Below are positions 32,601 through 42,800 of a DNA stretch of 43,018 bases, one piece after another. Source of the DNA: Glycomyces algeriensis (GTDB lineage: Bacteria > Actinomycetota > Actinomycetes > Mycobacteriales > Micromonosporaceae). Below the pieces are notes generated by a model. It saw only the letters and a program-made list of their open reading frames with translations, was not told the DNA's origin and did not search any database. The first letter of the stretch is position 1; each line of letters opens with the position of its first letter. Position numbers and translations under genes: made by a program. Location: contig NZ_JAPZVR010000015.1 of the NCBI RefSeq assembly GCF_027622855.1, positions 52,578-95,595 on the forward strand, given 5' to 3'.

Positions 32601-35600
32601 GTGAGCGATCCCTTGCGGACGTACTTCAGGCGGCCGAGCTTGTCGTAGGTGTACCAGAGGCTCTGGTTGCGGACGTCAGTGACGGACTTCGTGAGTCCGT
32701 TGTCGTAGTAGGTGGTCTCAGTGCGACCGGTGTCGGGGTCGTTCACCGCGGTCTTGCGGCCGAGCAGGTCGTACTCGTACGTCCATGTGCTGCCGCCGGG
32801 GTCGGTCATGGACGCGAGACGTCCCGCGTGGTCGAAGTCGTAGGTGATGGCGTCGTAGAGCCCGTCGGGGTCCGCGGTGCGCAGGTTGCGCACTTCCACG
32901 GTGTTGCCGTTGACATCGGCGATCGAAGTGGCCCCGCGTCCGTCGGGGTCGATGACGGTGACCTTCTCACCGTCGTAGCTCGTGGTGGTGCGGTACTGCT
33001 CGGTGCCGTAGGAGTAGAAGACTTCCGCGGTGACCCGGCCCAGCGTGTCGTACTCGAACGCAGTGGTGCTGGGGACCTGGTTGTCCTCCGGATAGAAGTG
33101 GTCGCCGGAGGGGTCGCCGGAGTTGTAGTAGCCGTCGTGACGCTTGTGGACGAGACCGCGGGTGTCGTAGACGGTGTCGGTGAGGATCCGCCCGCCGTCG
33201 GGGGCGGGGGTCTGGGTCTGGATCGACCGCCCCAAGCCGTCGGTCAGCTCATAGGTGGTGGTGTACCCGCCGTTCGCGTTGATGCCGCGGGAGATGGTGA
33301 CCGAAGGATCCGTATTGCTGAGGAGGTATTCGAACGTGGCGACGGGGTCGTAACCGGCCCCCTTGGTCCGGTCGGGGCTCCAGCCGGCGGTGACACGGCC
33401 GAGAGCGTCGTACTCGATCTCGGTGAAGTGGTTGTTCGCGTCCACGGACTTGACCACGTTGCCGCGCAGCGGCTCGAGCACCTGCCAGGTGACGTGCCCC
33501 AGCGCGTTCGTCGTGTTCACCTGCGTGACCGGCCCGCCGGTGGTCGGCGTGTAATCGGTACGGGTGACGTTGCCGTCGACATCGGTGGAGGTCAGGCCGC
33601 GGCCGTAGCCGTCGACCGTGATCGACCCGGTGACGAGGTAGACCGGGGCGCCGTTGACGTAGTCCTTGGCGGTGTCGGTCTTGGTGATGTCGCCCTTCGT
33701 CGGCGCCGTGGTGTGCACGGTGGCGTAGTCGTAGTAGACGCGTTCGTCGGCGATGAGGTCGTCAGGGTAGACGGGAGTGGCCGCGCAGGTGGTCGACAAG
33801 GTCTCGGTGCGGACCGGCTTGTCGATGATCCACTTGGAGGTGTTGCGAGCGTAGGTGATCTTGACGCACTGCTCGTCACCGGGGATCTCGATGTCCCCGG
33901 AGGACTCGGTGCTGATGGCCATGCCGTAGGAGTCGTACGTGGTCTTCGCGGTCGCCGTGCGCCAGGTGCCGTCGGAGAGCAGCGAGGAGGAGGTGACCAG
34001 ACTGGTGCCGGTGTGGCGGGCGTGAGTCGTGCCCCAGTCGCGGACGCGGGTGGCGGTCGCGCTCGATCGCCACGGGGTCGTCACCGTCTTGGAGATGACG
34101 GCGCCGTCGAGAATGGTGCTCTCGGTGCGCGGACGGCCGGCGTACTCGTCGTAGTCGGTGATGCCGTCGACCTTGACAGACGTCGTGGTGCCGTCGGGAA
34201 GCTTCTGGTCGTGGAGTCCGCGGAAGTAGGAGGTCTCGGTGACGAGCTCGCCTTCCGACGCGATGCCGGTGACGGTTCGGACGGTCGAGTAACCGCGGTA
34301 GTCGGACCAGGTCTTGTACTCCGGGTCGGTGAGGCCGTCGTCGTCCGCGAAACGCCAGGCGGGCGTGCCCACGTACTCGTACCTGGTGACGACCGGCGGG
34401 GAGTTGCCGACGGCGTCGATCTGGGCGACCTTAGTGACCAGGTACTTGTTGTACCAGTCGTATTCGGGCGTGCCGTTGTTGTCCTCGGCGGTCGTGGTGA
34501 TGATCGGCATGCAGCGCATGTCGTTGCGCTCCGGGGACGACGGCATGACGCCGGCCTTCGCATCGCACTGCGGGTCGGTGTAGGTGACGGTGGTGATGCC
34601 GCCGGTGCCGTTGCGGATGGCCGAGATCCGGAACCAGTTCATCCGGGGATTGGTGTCGAGGGTCTTCTGGACCCGGTTGGACAGCTGGATGCCGTCGAAC
34701 GTGGTCTCGGGCAGCACGACCGGAGTGGTTCCGGCCAGGCCGGTGCGGGTGATCCCTTGCAGCCAGAGACCAGCGCGGGTGCTGTCGCCCGGGTCGGGGA
34801 ACGAGTGCCTGAGTGCGTACTTGTCAACGCCGGTCCAGGAGCCGCTCACGTTCACTTGAGTGGTGACGGTGGTGAGCATCTGGTCGGTGAAGAACACCGG
34901 CGAATACAGGTCGGCGCAGTCCTCGACGGTGCCGTCACAGTACTGGTCGAGCGGAGTGTCCGGCCAGTTCTCGGGGTGGTCGTAGTCACAGGTCGCGCCC
35001 TCCACGCAACGATCGGCGTAGGTGAAGACGACGCGGTTGGTCGCGGACGCGTAGCCGTCGGTCGAAGGAAGACCGTAGTCGATGCGCTTGAGGTTCGCGC
35101 CTCTGTCGTAGGCGACGGGATGGTCCGCATCGAGGTTGCGCAGGTAGTGGTTGCCTTCAGCGTCGTAGAAGTACGCCATGGCGTTGCCGTGGGTGTCGAC
35201 CGCCCAGTCAAGTCGCCAGCGCCACGCCTGGTCGCACGAGGAGTCGTCGAACGCGGTCGCATGGCAGGGCTCATCAGAGTGGTTGCCGAAGACCGGGACC
35301 GTTGAGGTCGATTCCGTCTCCGCGTCGCCCGAGCCATAGCCGGGCAGGCGGCCGAGGCCGAAGAAGTACTGGATGCCGGCACCGGTGGTGACCTTCCAGT
35401 ACTCGCCGTTGTCGTCGCCGTTGGTCGTACCGCTGAGGTGCTCGACCTTCGAGGCGTCGTCGTTCTTGATCTTCCATGCGCCGGAGGCGTCGTCGCGGAT
35501 GAGCTCGCCGCCGGATCCGTTGAGTGAGAGGACGGCGTTGTCGGTCGCCCAGCACTGGTCACCGCCGGTCTCGGCCTCGGGGGGGTTGTTGGCGCCGTCC

Positions 35601-36649
35601 TCATCGTCGATCTGGCAGGCGCTGTAGTTTCGCTCGATGTAGCCGGGGTCGAACGAGAACCCTTCGCCGATGGTGGAGGGCTGGTTGTTGGTCGACTCGT
35701 TGCGTCCGTCCACTGCGGAGGAAGAATAGCCGAGGCCGATCGAAGGGTCGAGGCCTCCGGCCGAAGAGGGCGTCTCGATCGGGTACGACCAGGAGAAGTC
35801 GCCGGTGGGGTTGCCTGCGGACCATGTCGAGGCGGGGGCGAGGCTCGTCGCCGCGAAGGTGCCGTTGGCACCCGACGCGGAAGCGGCGAGCGTGACAGTT
35901 GCCGACGACGTACCGGTCTGGGAGTGGCCGCCTTCGGTATCCGCACTGGCGGTGCCGACAGAACCGCCGCCGCTGCGTGAAGGGACGAGCGCGACCTGCG
36001 CGGTCAACGTGCCGTCCACGCCGTTGTTGTCAGAGGCGATTTCGGTGCCGTCCGCGCCGTAGAGCTTCAGGCGGTCGTCCCAGTCCCCTCCGCCTGCGGC
36101 ACGATAGGCGGTGTAGTCGAATTCGACTGACACCGAACCGGCTTCCGAAGAACCATCGGTGCGCCTGAACTCCCACTGCAGACCGTCCCCGGAGGAAGCA
36201 GCGGTCAGCTCAATCTGGACTTTCTGAGGCGCATGGTCCCCAGCGTCGGCTCGAACCTTCAGGCCGAACTCGGGCACGTCGGCCGCTTCACCTGGAACGA
36301 GGGTCACCTCGGCAGACCCGAGAGCCGGGAATGCGATGGCTTGATCCCCCGTGAGCGTCCGGTCTTCGGTCGCGTCCTCGGGCAGCTCGAGGTCCTCGGC
36401 TTCGATGTCGGCCCCGGGGACCGAGTCCACTTGGTCGATTGCTTCCGGTGCGTACTCAGGGGTCCACGACCCGACCCAGAACAAGAACCCTGCCAGCAAC
36501 GAGGCCGCGGTTCCGAAGACGACACCGCGCCGGATCAGGACCGATCTCGACGCACGCCATGGCATCTCCAATGACTCTGGCAAGTCAGGACGGATGCGGC
36601 GTTTCGGACGCTTCGAGAACGGGGCGGGACGCAGAGGGGTGAGGTCCAC
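29663..36649 (-). CDS. RHS/YD-repeat polymorphic toxin (WapA-like) with HINT domain and C-terminal toxin
   Basis: This is a 2328-residue toxin carrier. A basic cytoplasmic stretch (1-40) and one membrane helix (about 42-61) anchor or export it. Residues about 100-700 form a WapA/SpvB-like shell region (SYPIETPSSAGGLDPSIGLGY). About 900-1780 hold many YD/RHS repeats (YDALGRVTAGWSPDRTKG, YDLLGRKTAV). The RHS core end LGAREYDPQLGSFISADPI lies near 1790. A hydrophobic pre-toxin helix region follows (about 1890-2000). A HINT autoprocessing domain runs from Cys2018 (CNSFTADTEVVMADG) to Asn2223 (FLTHN followed by Ser). The last 105 residues are the toxin. The GTG at 36649 has GGAG 6 nt upstream. Confidence 0.93.
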   Translation of the reverse strand: MDLTPLRPAPFSKRPKRRIRPDLPESLEMPWRASRSVLIRRGVVFGTAASLLAGFLFWVGSWTPEYAPEAIDQVDSVPGADIEAEDLELPEDATEDRTLTGDQAIAFPALGSAEVTLVPGEAADVPEFGLKVRADAGDHAPQKVQIELTAASSGDGLQWEFRRTDGSSEAGSVSVEFDYTAYRAAGGGDWDDRLKLYGADGTEIASDNNGVDGTLTAQVALVPSRSGGGSVGTASADTEGGHSQTGTSSATVTLAASASGANGTFAATSLAPASTWSAGNPTGDFSWSYPIETPSSAGGLDPSIGLGYSSSAVDGRNESTNNQPSTIGEGFSFDPGYIERNYSACQIDDEDGANNPPEAETGGDQCWATDNAVLSLNGSGGELIRDDASGAWKIKNDDASKVEHLSGTTNGDDNGEYWKVTTGAGIQYFFGLGRLPGYGSGDAETESTSTVPVFGNHSDEPCHATAFDDSSCDQAWRWRLDWAVDTHGNAMAYFYDAEGNHYLRNLDADHPVAYDRGANLKRIDYGLPSTDGYASATNRVVFTYADRCVEGATCDYDHPENWPDTPLDQYCDGTVEDCADLYSPVFFTDQMLTTVTTQVNVSGSWTGVDKYALRHSFPDPGDSTRAGLWLQGITRTGLAGTTPVVLPETTFDGIQLSNRVQKTLDTNPRMNWFRISAIRNGTGGITTVTYTDPQCDAKAGVMPSSPERNDMRCMPIITTTAEDNNGTPEYDWYNKYLVTKVAQIDAVGNSPPVVTRYEYVGTPAWRFADDDGLTDPEYKTWSDYRGYSTVRTVTGIASEGELVTETSYFRGLHDQKLPDGTTTSVKVDGITDYDEYAGRPRTESTILDGAVISKTVTTPWRSSATATRVRDWGTTHARHTGTSLVTSSSLLSDGTWRTATAKTTYDSYGMAISTESSGDIEIPGDEQCVKITYARNTSKWIIDKPVRTETLSTTCAATPVYPDDLIADERVYYDYATVHTTAPTKGDITKTDTAKDYVNGAPVYLVTGSITVDGYGRGLTSTDVDGNVTRTDYTPTTGGPVTQVNTTNALGHVTWQVLEPLRGNVVKSVDANNHFTEIEYDALGRVTAGWSPDRTKGAGYDPVATFEYLLSNTDPSVTISRGINANGGYTTTYELTDGLGRSIQTQTPAPDGGRILTDTVYDTRGLVHKRHDGYYNSGDPSGDHFYPEDNQVPSTTAFEYDTLGRVTAEVFYSYGTEQYRTTTSYDGEKVTVIDPDGRGATSIADVNGNTVEVRNLRTADPDGLYDAITYDFDHAGRLASMTDPGGSTWTYEYDLLGRKTAVNDPDTGRTETTYYDNGLTKSVTDVRNQSLWYTYDKLGRLKYVRKGSLTGTAVEYYTYDTYGKGLPALSYRFEENGDYYLTRVLSYDAADRPNGIRYTLPASLGAGVSGAFEYWYTYYADGSVAETDYPSGGGLASESVITTYSDLGLPESTYSARQWYVSDSTYTKFAEPSQFTLDPDGPNDTAAPVAWQAYSYEDGTRRLTGSRFAISTGTQNLISDVAYTYSDGGLITSIDNQSALGADTQCFAYDYLKRITDAWTGTTPAACEGKPTSAGSVSGAAEYWQSWTFDADGNRKTQVDHLAGATTTYKYESAQPHTVTSTVTTSSAGSKTLSYVYDATGNTTTRPNESGVVETMTWSSDGKLETSGVSGDITDYDYLAGGGRVSRTDPDGTVTVFLPGMELVKGSDGVVTASRYYTHGAQQVAIRTNDDNVSWLATDAQGTGTATVDADSHATQVRYYDIYGNVRGAPVTNWVDERGYLGGTEDPSGLTHLGAREYDPQLGSFISADPIIDASNSQQMGGYAYSNHSPVSFSDPSGLAAGYNSNGSCIDGDCSYYYNDKDLRSKEDCDYYKGTSAACGKGAGSGAVGENQKAKADAERDVDEDLQEDAEKAQDILNTSIIDVVIDVGAEILLDLIGVNDIMSCVGSGDMMSCASLLMDLIPWAKVAKLGAKLFKAAKMIYKAVNAFQEAVSWAKNTMKRYGDAIKSSLNRARNSPCNSFTADTEVVMADGTTKPITEVEAGDEVLATDEETGETTGREVAATIEGTGDKTLIAISVDTDGDGTADDTVTATDEHPMWIADPATTTQAILALNAEGSGTADPSETEGLTGSGGGGPPADILTTQDDASDDAPAEEPAEPLAGQWVNAIDLKIGQLLRTSAGTWIQITALDVSTEYTTVYNFTVAEDHTYYVTAGDTDFLTHNSNQADACVPGGADNLADGINMETDDALDTAEEFLGEGYVEAAPPGRFVSSDGLRQVRMTDADLAHPVQDPHFNFETFAIPTGPGVRQKPIRNDHVFLPEEEGWKD

Positions 36650-36755
36650 AGAGGGCTCCAGTCGGGGTACATGAAGTTGTTTCGGACGGGACTGTAGCAG
36701 AGTCCCTTCAGAACAATCAACACATTGACCCCAGATTTGCAGATGAGTCCATTTT

Positions 36756-36776
36756 GTGGGACAACGACTGTCCTAC
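36756..36776. promoter_or_regulatory. Inverted repeat in the divergent RHS/LamG promoter region
   Basis: GTGGGACA (36756-36763) and TGTCCTAC (36769-36776) are complementary at 7 of 8 positions around a 5-bp centre. It lies in the 216-bp gap between the divergent RHS and LamG genes. A CATACT that could be the -10 of the LamG gene follows downstream (about 36798). The gap is visibly richer in A and T than its surroundings and otherwise empty. Confidence 0.35.
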
Positions 36777-36865
36777 CTCAACCGCCACAGTTCTGGCATA
36801 CTCACCGCAGTCGCGCCCTCTCCCCCGAGACGCGCACTCCCCCACCAATCGAATAGGGAGCACTC

Positions 36866-39800
36866 TTGCAACCCATACCCCGAACGCCGATACCGTTGCG
36901 TCTCATGGCATTCGCCATCTGTGGCGCAGTCTCGGCGGCTCTCATCTCCCCCTCGCCCGCGCTCGCGGCCGTCCCCTCCGCGAGCGTCGGCATCCCGCCC
37001 GGCTCCCGTTCGACGGACACCGCGGTGGACACCGAGATCGCGGACGCGGTCGCGGAGGCTGCCGCGACGGGCGCGAACGTCGAGATCGACTCCCTGGCGA
37101 CCGCCGAGTCCGAGGTCTACGCCGCCCCTGACGGCACCTTCGTCGAAGACATCGCGCTCGAGCCGTTCCAGGCTCTGACCGGCGACGGCACCTGGGCGCC
37201 GATCGACAACACGCTCGTCGAATCCGCGAACGGCACGTTCGTCCCGGTCACAAGCGACTCGGGTCTTGAGATATCCGGCGGCGGCGACAACGTCATCGCC
37301 CGTATCACCGACATCCACGACCGCTCCGTCGCCTACACCTGGCACGAGAACCTACCCGACCCCGTGATCAGCGGTGACACGGCAACGTTCGCCGAGGTCT
37401 TCCCCGGTGTCGACCTGAAGATCCGCGCGACCAACGACGGCTTCGCCAAGGTCTTCGAAGTCAAGACGGCCGAGGCCGCGGCCTCGGCCGATGTAGCGAG
37501 CATCGAGCTCGGCGTCGAACTCGACGGATTCACCGCCGCCGTCGGCGAGACCGGTGCCCTTGAGATCAGCGACTACTCTGGCGCGGTCGTCTACGCCGGG
37601 CCTACGCCGACGATGTGGGACTCGACGCCGCCGGACGAGGACGCGGGCGACTCCGCGTCGATCGAATGGTCGCCTTCCTCGTTCGCGCTGAGCGCGACCG
37701 TCGGCACCGCCTACTCCGACAGTGTGCTGACCTTGACCCCCGACGCGGCGATGCTCGCCGATCCAGCCGCGGTCTATCCGATACGCATCGACCCGAAATG
37801 GGTGAGCATCGGCAAGAGCGCCTGGGCACTCGCGTCCGACTACGGCTCCTATGCGAACACCAACTACTTCAACGGCGGGTCCTTCGAGAAGGACAAGAAC
37901 GGCACCGCCCGACTCGGGCGCGCGCACCGGCAGGATGGATCGAAGGAGCAGACTTGGCGTCTGGCCTTCGAGTTCAACACCGACAAGTTCCGGGGCCGTC
38001 AGATCCTCGAAGCTGACTTCATCGTCCAGATGACCTACTCGTGGGTGCCGAACTGCAATGACGTCACCCCGTCGTTCGGCATCTACGAACTCGATGCGAA
38101 CCTTCGCAAATGGACATGGAACAAGCCCGGCTCCTGGGGTGACAAGCTCGCCACCAGAGAAGAGGGCGTCGGCTCGGGATGCGGCGCGCCGCGCGATATC
38201 ACCACCGACGTCACCGGGTATGTCGCCGATGTCGCAGCGACCAGCGACAAGTCCATCCAGTTCGGCATGAAGGTCTCGAACGAGGATTCGTGCTGCAACT
38301 CCTTCCGGCGCTTTGGTCCTGAGAAGACCGACTCCGGCTCCGGCGGCGTCCACCTCTCCGTCCGTTACAACACCCCGCCGAACAAGCCCACCAACCTGCT
38401 CATAGGCGGCAAGTCCTGCACCACCGGCAAGACCGTGAGCCTCGGCGCCGGCGTGTCGTGGTCGGCCAAGGCCACGTTCTCCGACGCCGAAGCCGACAAC
38501 ATGACCGGCTACCTCAAGTTCACGAACAAGAGCACCGGAGCGGTGACCGTCCGGTCCGTTGATGCGGCGAACAAGACCACGTCCAGTTGGCCGGGTATCC
38601 CGACCTCCACGCTCGCCGACGGCAATTACACCGCCCTGGCCTACGCGAACGACGGCAAGGTGAACGGCCCCGGTTCCGCCTCGTGCACCGTCACCGTGGA
38701 CAAGACCGCGCCGAAGGCACCGACGGTGACCTCTGCCGACTACCCCAACGACGGTGTGATCCACGGCGGGTTCGGCCAGACCGGCACCTTCACCTTCGCC
38801 TCCACCAGCACCGATACCGCCGGATACAAATGGAGTCTCCAAGACGCGGCTGACACCAGTCTGATCTCCGCGACCAATATCGCGGCCCCGTCGCTCGGGA
38901 AGCCGATCACCGTCCCGATCAAGATGCCTTCGAGCGGCCCGCTGACCCTGTCGGTCTGGGCCTACGACAAGAACGGGAACACCTCTGCCGAGACGGAGTA
39001 CAAGTTCCTCGTCGACGACTACACCGACCCGGTGACGCACTGGAAGCTCGATGAGGGCTCGGGCACCACAGCAGCCGACACCGACTACTCATACGTCTAC
39101 AACCTGACCCGACCGCTCACGGTGAGCGGCGCGGTCTGGGGCGCCAGCGCCGAGGGCGACGCCGAAAGCGGACGCAACGACTACCTCACCTTCGACGGCG
39201 TCAACGACTACGCGCAGACCAGCGCGCAGGTCGTCAACACCGCCAAGTCGTTCACCGTGTCCACCTGGGTCCGCATCCACGAGACGGACGTGGACTACTC
39301 GATCGCCTCGCAGGACGGCCTTGTCAACTCCGGATTCATGCTGAAGTACGACGGTGAGAGCCAGAAGTTCCTCATCGTCGCCTGCTCGCAGGACTCCAGC
39401 TCCGCGACCTGCCCTTCGGCCGGCTCGACGACGAGAGCCAAAGTCGACACCTGGTACAACGTCACCGGCGTGTACGACCTCGCCACGAAGCAGATCCGCA
39501 TCTACGTGAACGGCCAGCTTCAGGGCACCACCACGATCACCGGGACCTTCAACGCCACCGGCAAGTTCGTGCTCGGCCGCGACTTGTTCGCGGGCGCATC
39601 GACCACCTTCTTCGCCGGCGACATCGACGAGGTCAAGGTCTGGGACCGCGCCATCAGCCTCGGCGAGATCCAGCGCTGGGGGCAGCACACCAACGGCTCC
39701 TGGAGCTTCGACGGGAACACCAACACCTCCTTCGCCGACGCCTCGGGCTACCGCAACACCCTCACCGGGAACGGCACCGTCGAGCTGGTCGAAGGCGTCA

Positions 39801-42800
39801 CCGGTCAAGGCGGCGGCTTCAACGGCGTCAACTCGACCGCCACTTCCACCTCGCAGGTCATCAACACCGCAAGCGACTTCACCATCAGCGCCTGGGTCCG
39901 TCTCGACAGCGACGACTCCGATGCCACCATCATCAGCCAGGACGGCGCCCACAACAGCCCGTTCTATCTGGGATACATCGCTTCGAGCAAGAAGTGGACG
40001 TTCCGCGCGACGAGCGGCGACGCCTCCGGCGCGGAGCTCACCGGCAATCTGCTCTCCGAACACAACGCCGCAGTCGGCCAGTGGACCCACCTGACCGTGG
40101 TCTATACAGCACCGACATCGAGCACGGCGGGCTCGGCGACCCTCTACGTCAACGGCATCAAACTCGACGATGTCGCCGAGGACGATAAAGCCAAGGGCAG
40201 CGCCACGACTCGCAACTTCACGCTCTGGTCCTCGACAGGCGCGCTGCGGATCGGCTCCGAACTGCGAGGTGGGACGGTCCGCGCCTTCTTCCCGGGCACC
40301 ATCGACAGTGTCGTCACTTCGACCGGCGCCTTCGACCGTCAGCAGGTTGCCGCGCTTTCAGACGAGAACGTCCGTGAGACCCGCAGCGAACTCGTCAGCG
40401 GCGACTTCGACGGCGACGGCGATACCGACGCCCTCGCAGCCGTCAACGTGAAGGAACGACACTCAGAGGTCTACGTCCTGGAAAACGACGGCGCCGGCAA
40501 TTTCACCCGGAGCGAAAAACCGGCGCTGTCAACGGAATACGCGCAAGTCCTGGAAGACTTCGGTTGGCACCTCGACGATGCGCAATGGCGCGCGGGAAAT
40601 GTCAACCAGGATGCCTGCGACGACCTCATCTTGGCGGTACCCGGCACTTCGGGAATCGAAATCAACGCGTTCACCGGGGTCCGGGGCGGCTGCGGCGCTG
40701 AACTCGTGGACGGCCAATGGTTCAACGACTTCACTCAACCAAAACTCAAACTCGAGAATCTCGATGCGAATGCAGACGGCGTATTCGAAGTAGAATGGCT
40801 GCTCTCCGAGACCCAGGTCCAAGTCACCGATTTCACCGGCGATGAAGCCGATGACGTCGTCATGCTCCGCAGCGACGGTGCCAGTGGCTACTCGATCTGG
40901 GGCGTATCGCTTGACGCCGCGGACTGCATCGACGATTGCATCTTCGGCACTGAGACCCGGCTCGCCACCGGCAGCGGTTCTTCCCGCCAGATCGAACTCG
41001 CCGCAGCCGACTTCGACAACAACGACTGCGGCGACATCGCCGAGATCCGGACCGGTGCTGACAACCTCGCCGACATCTATATCCGCTACAACAACAAGGT
41101 CGACGGGCTTTGCTCGGCCTCCGGTGACGCACCAGCGTTGGCCGAACCGGTGCTGCGGATGAACGCCTCCGGAAACTGGAACACCGATCGCGACCGCGTC
41201 ACGATCGGCGACGTCAACGGCGACGGTTTCCCTGACTTCGTCATGTCGTACCGCAACTCCTCGCGGGTCCGACTCCAAGCAGCGATCTTCGACCCCGGAC
41301 TCGATCAGTACCAGATGAAGACGATGGCGCATGCCAATCGCTGCACCGGGTGTACCGCCGACCTCACCCAATGGCAGCACGTCGACCTGGCAATGGGCAA
41401 TGTCGATGGAAGTGGCGGTGACGATCTCCTCACACTGCGAGCGGGAGTCGGCGGGGCCATCGGGGCCCTGTGGACCAGAGCCTCGACCAATGGTACGTAT
41501 CCCGTGGCCCTCCCGGCCTGGGCAGACCCGACCACCTGCTTCGGCGCCGAAGGCGACGTCAACGGGGACGGGTACCCGGACGCCGTGATCGCCAATGGAA
41601 CGCACGACGCAGGCGGTCTGGCCGATTCCGGTGGCTTCTACTTCGTCGACGGTGCTACCGGAGCGGTCGGCATCGTCGCCGAACGCACTCACGGCACTGC
41701 CGGAACCGTCGAAGCCGGTGACCAATTCGGGTACGCGGTCGACACCTACGACCGTGACGGCGACGGGTGCTCCGACATCGTTGTCGGTGTTCCCGGCGAG
41801 AACAGCGGCTCCGGCTCGGCGATCATCCTTCCGGGTGCGCCTTCGGGGGTGAGCAATTCGGCGGTGGACTGGTTCAGCCAGCAGAAGATCGGGGTCCCCG
41901 GCGCGAGCGAAGCAGGCGATCGATACGGATTCTCCGTCGCAGCGAGCAACCGCACTGACGGCACTCCTGTGGTCATCATCGGCGTCCCCGGAGAGGATGT
42001 CCAAACCGACACGACGGGCTCATCCCGCGACGGCGACAACAGCAACGAAGTGGTCGACGCAGGAGCCCTGGTGTATCTGCAAGGAAGCACCAAGGTCTGG
42101 ATCGACCAGAACACCGTCAACGTGGGCGACACGGTGGAATCGGGCGACCAATTCGGGTACTCGATTGCCTCAACGCCTACTCGGTTCATCGTCGGAGCCC
42201 CCTACGAAGACGGAGGCACCAGCCAGATCGTCGACTCCGGCGGGACGTTCCTGTTCAGCCAGAACATCTCCAGTCTCGGGCAGCCCTCCTATATCGACTT
42301 GATCGATCAAGAGGACGCCATCCTCGCATCCGGTGTCGAGGCAGGAGACCGTCTCGGGCATGCTGTTGCCGCTGTCGACTACTGGCCCTCTGGGAGCGGC
42401 GTCAACGACGTTCAGACCAGGTTGGCCTTTACAGTCCCGGCAGAGGACATCAGCAGCAACACCATCATCGAGGGCGGCTTGGTCCACCTGGTAAATCTCG
42501 ACTCCGCCAACGTCTCCACTCATGTGGCGAACTACACGCAGGGTTCCGCTCTCAGCGATGCGGCTGAGAACAACGATCACGTCGCTGCCACCGTCGGCCT
42601 GTTCGACTTGAACCCGACCGTGCAGGCGAACGCGGCCACCTTGCAGTTGGCGATCGGTGTCACCGATGAGGACTACAAGACCGCCGACGACGACGGATTC
42701 GTTCACATCACCAGTGCGGCCGTCCCAGCGGCCGACGTCGACACCGTCGTCTACGACCCCGCACCGATCACCAACGGCAAGTTCGGGACCGCGCTCGCCG

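Noticed and set aside
31200..35300. Repeated motifs within the RHS gene considered as a CRISPR or DNA repeat array
   Set aside because: The similarity is at the protein level (YD repeats) with variable spacing. There are no identical repeats with unique spacers.
32828..35305. 825-codon plus-strand frame inside the RHS gene
   Set aside because: It is Gly/Val/Asp-rich antisense of the YD repeats, with no ribosome site and no recognisable domain. The RHS strand explains the sequence fully.
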